Below are positions 62,677-64,000 of a DNA stretch of 64,000 nucleotides, in pieces. A program made the translations under genes and the position numbers. The stretch is taken from positions 1 through 64,000 of the forward strand of contig NZ_QJSD01000015.1 in the NCBI RefSeq assembly GCF_003313245.1. The letters run 5' to 3'. Below the pieces are notes generated by a model, which saw only the letters and a program-made list of their open reading frames with translations, made no database searches and was not told the origin of the DNA. This DNA comes from Primorskyibacter marinus. Lineage in GTDB: Bacteria > Pseudomonadota > Alphaproteobacteria > Rhodobacterales > Rhodobacteraceae. Numbering within the stretch: position 1 is the stretch's first letter; each line of letters starts with the position of its first letter.

Positions 62677-63657
62677 TCAGCCGCTTTCGCGTTCCTGCAT
62701 CGCCCCCTGAAGTACCCGGATATCCCCCGTTGCGAGCGTCGCCTCGGTGCTGGTGAGGATGTCGACCGCCTGCCGCAGCATCCGTCTCAGCGGCTGGCGC
62801 ACGGTGGTCAGCCGGTAGGCCTCCCATGAGGCCATGGGGATGTCGTCAAAGCCAATCACGGCAATATCCTCCGGCACCGAGACCCGCTTGATCCGCGCCG
62901 CGTCAAGCAGCGCGATGGCCATGATGTCATTGGCACAAAACACCGCGTCCGGCAGCGGGCGCCGGGCCAGAAGCTCCTGCCCGACGCGAAACGCCTGCTG
63001 GTAGTCGAAACCGCCATCGTATTGTTCGACAATGGCCGTGCCGGCCTCTTCAAGGTGGTCACGAAAGCCGCGCATCCGCTCAAGATGCGTCGAGGTATCA
63101 CGCCGCCCGCCGACAAAGGCGACCCGTTGCCGCCCTTGGGCTAAAAATCGCTTCGCGATCTGCCTGGCGCCGCCGTAGTTGTCGCAACAAACCGCCATCA
63201 TGCGGCTGTCGGACTGCACGCGGTTGAGCAGCACCGCCGGCATGCCATTCGCTCGGCACGAGCGCGCCAGCTGCGAGGTCATCGTCGAGCTTGCCAGGAT
63301 CACGCCTTCGGTGCGGAAATCCAGCACCTGCCGCATGATCGTGTCGACCTCATCGGCGGACGAGACCACATGCACGATGGCGCGCAGCCCGCGCTCCGGC
63401 AATTGCCGCATCAACTCGTCCACCGTGCCGGGGTAGAACGGATTATGCAGTTCGCTGACCACCAGCGCGATGGTATTGGTCGATTGTTGCGAGAGCACCT
63501 TGTCGACGCTGCTGACAAAGCCCAGCTCGCCTGCGGCGGCAAAGATCGCCTTGCGCTTGGCCTCGGTGATCGAGGCATCCGCCCGATAGGCCCGCGACAC
63601 TGCCGAAACCGACACCCCGGCCCGTGCGGCCACATCTTTGGCAGTGACTTTTTTCAT
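62677..63657 (-). CDS. LacI-family transcriptional regulator
   Basis: 326 residues. The N-terminal HTH is canonical: VTAKDVAARAGVSVSAVSRA; the hinge and periplasmic-binding-like domain follow (NTIALVVSELHNPFYPGTVD, EDIAVIGFDDIPMASWEAYR). The first gene of the minus-strand TAXI / HisD / otn locus. Matching 13-base dyads before its own gene and before the TAXI gene imply autoregulation and control of the transporter operon. Confidence 0.93.
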   Translation of the reverse strand: MKKVTAKDVAARAGVSVSAVSRAYRADASITEAKRKAIFAAAGELGFVSSVDKVLSQQSTNTIALVVSELHNPFYPGTVDELMRQLPERGLRAIVHVVSSADEVDTIMRQVLDFRTEGVILASSTMTSQLARSCRANGMPAVLLNRVQSDSRMMAVCCDNYGGARQIAKRFLAQGRQRVAFVGGRRDTSTHLERMRGFRDHLEEAGTAIVEQYDGGFDYQQAFRVGQELLARRPLPDAVFCANDIMAIALLDAARIKRVSVPEDIAVIGFDDIPMASWEAYRLTTVRQPLRRMLRQAVDILTSTEATLATGDIRVLQGAMQERESG

Positions 63658-63689
63658 GCGTCCATCAGTAACCTGATTTCAGATGAGTG

Positions 63690-63702
63690 TGAAATATTTT
63701 CA
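63690..63702. promoter_or_regulatory. LacI-type operator before lacI
   Basis: TGAAA-TAT-TTTCA, 33 bases upstream of the lacI start. It lies within a wider inverted repeat, CAGATGA (63680-63686) and TCATCTG (63700-63706). The same dyad with TTT in the centre is found at 62664-62676. Confidence 0.7.
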
Positions 63703-63807
63703 TCTGTGAACGTGATCCGGATTTGTGCGATATACACCATGTCCCTCTGTCGCGTTGCCCTTAAATCTGAGACGCGAGGCGTATGGCGGCTCTTTTTGCC
63801 CTTAATT

Positions 63808-63999
63808 TCAGGATTCTGGTGCCATTGGGCCTGTGTTTTCCGCACGTCGTAGCGCGATGTGATCAACCGCGGCAAACAGTCGAGGTTCCTTCCCGAAGGC
63901 GCGCAACATTGCAACACTTGCATGGTCGCCGATGCCGAAGCTGAAGATAGCTGCTTTGGCTAAGCGCCCCGCACGACCTGCATCACCGCAGCGGCTTGC
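63808..63999 (-). CDS. Possible C-terminal end of an unidentified gene
   Basis: A frame open to the window edge reads LAKAAIFSFGIGDHASVAML, then RAFGKEPRLFAAVDHIALRR, and stops at 63808. Composition is protein-like but I recognise no family and the start lies outside the window. It would be upstream of and co-directional with lacI. Confidence 0.3.
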   Translation of the reverse strand, partial: ASRCGDAGRAGRLAKAAIFSFGIGDHASVAMLRAFGKEPRLFAAVDHIALRRAENTGPMAPES

Positions 64000-64000
64000 A

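Overview
The window reads as an accessory, catabolism-rich region of an alphaproteobacterium, most likely the Rhodobacteraceae/Roseobacter group. Grounds: moderately high GC, tightly overlapping ATGA/GTGA operons, four kinds of periplasmic-binding-protein or integral uptake system (DctPQM TRAP, TctABC, TAXI-TRAP, decayed ABC), a RpoN paralogue, and OtnKCI acid-sugar genes. The taxon is an inference; no rRNA or marker gene is present.

Layout. (1) 1-2350: insertion-sequence debris (IS3 end, IS200-like and IS6-like transposase pieces) around an intact LysR gene. (2) 2351-8766: a secreted protein, a double GNAT protein, a set of unrecognised genes (coiled-coil protein, WD40-like protein, 59-residue protein, 321-residue protein) and a divergent sigma-54 (RpoN) gene. 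(3) 8767-26275: a soluble di-iron monooxygenase operon of the propane 2-monooxygenase (Mim/Prm) type. It runs mimABCD, amidohydrolase, DUF59 protein, GroEL-like chaperonin, Zn alcohol dehydrogenase, VOC protein, Tat subunit plus GMC oxidoreductase, and katG. It is followed by an unknown 163-residue protein and a GAF/AAA+/Fis sigma-54 activator. A good -24/-12 promoter (9147-9161) precedes mimA, so sigma factor, activator and target promoter lie together.

(4) 26334-37884: a pyridine (6-hydroxynicotinate / 2,5-dihydroxypyridine) degradation locus. It has divergent arms dctPQM-nicX-amidase-nicE and nicC-SDR-amidohydrolase-alpha/beta hydrolase. These can be arranged into a complete route from 6-hydroxynicotinate to fumarate if the amidase and the MetX-like hydrolase supply the NicF and NicD steps. 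(5) 37885-42720: an IS30-like element with a nonsense mutation, then a relic of a sugar operon (GntR, lactonases, Gfo/Idh, LacI, ABC binding protein) in which only one SDR gene is intact.

(6) 42844-52210: an all-minus sugar or sugar-acid locus (TctCBA, isomerase, enolase-superfamily dehydratase, TetR, then Gfo/Idh, DUF993, isomerase). The same operator-like core occurs at both promoters. (7) 52462-63710: another all-minus locus: LacI, TAXI-TRAP transporter, HisD-like dehydrogenase, SDR, RraA-like protein, D-2-hydroxyacid dehydrogenase, then otnK-otnC-otnI. Matching LacI-type operators lie before lacI and before the transporter. The C2 dehydrogenase normally found with otn genes is absent.

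A theme across loci is stem-loops between cistrons, particularly just after each solute-binding-protein gene, suggesting graded expression within operons.
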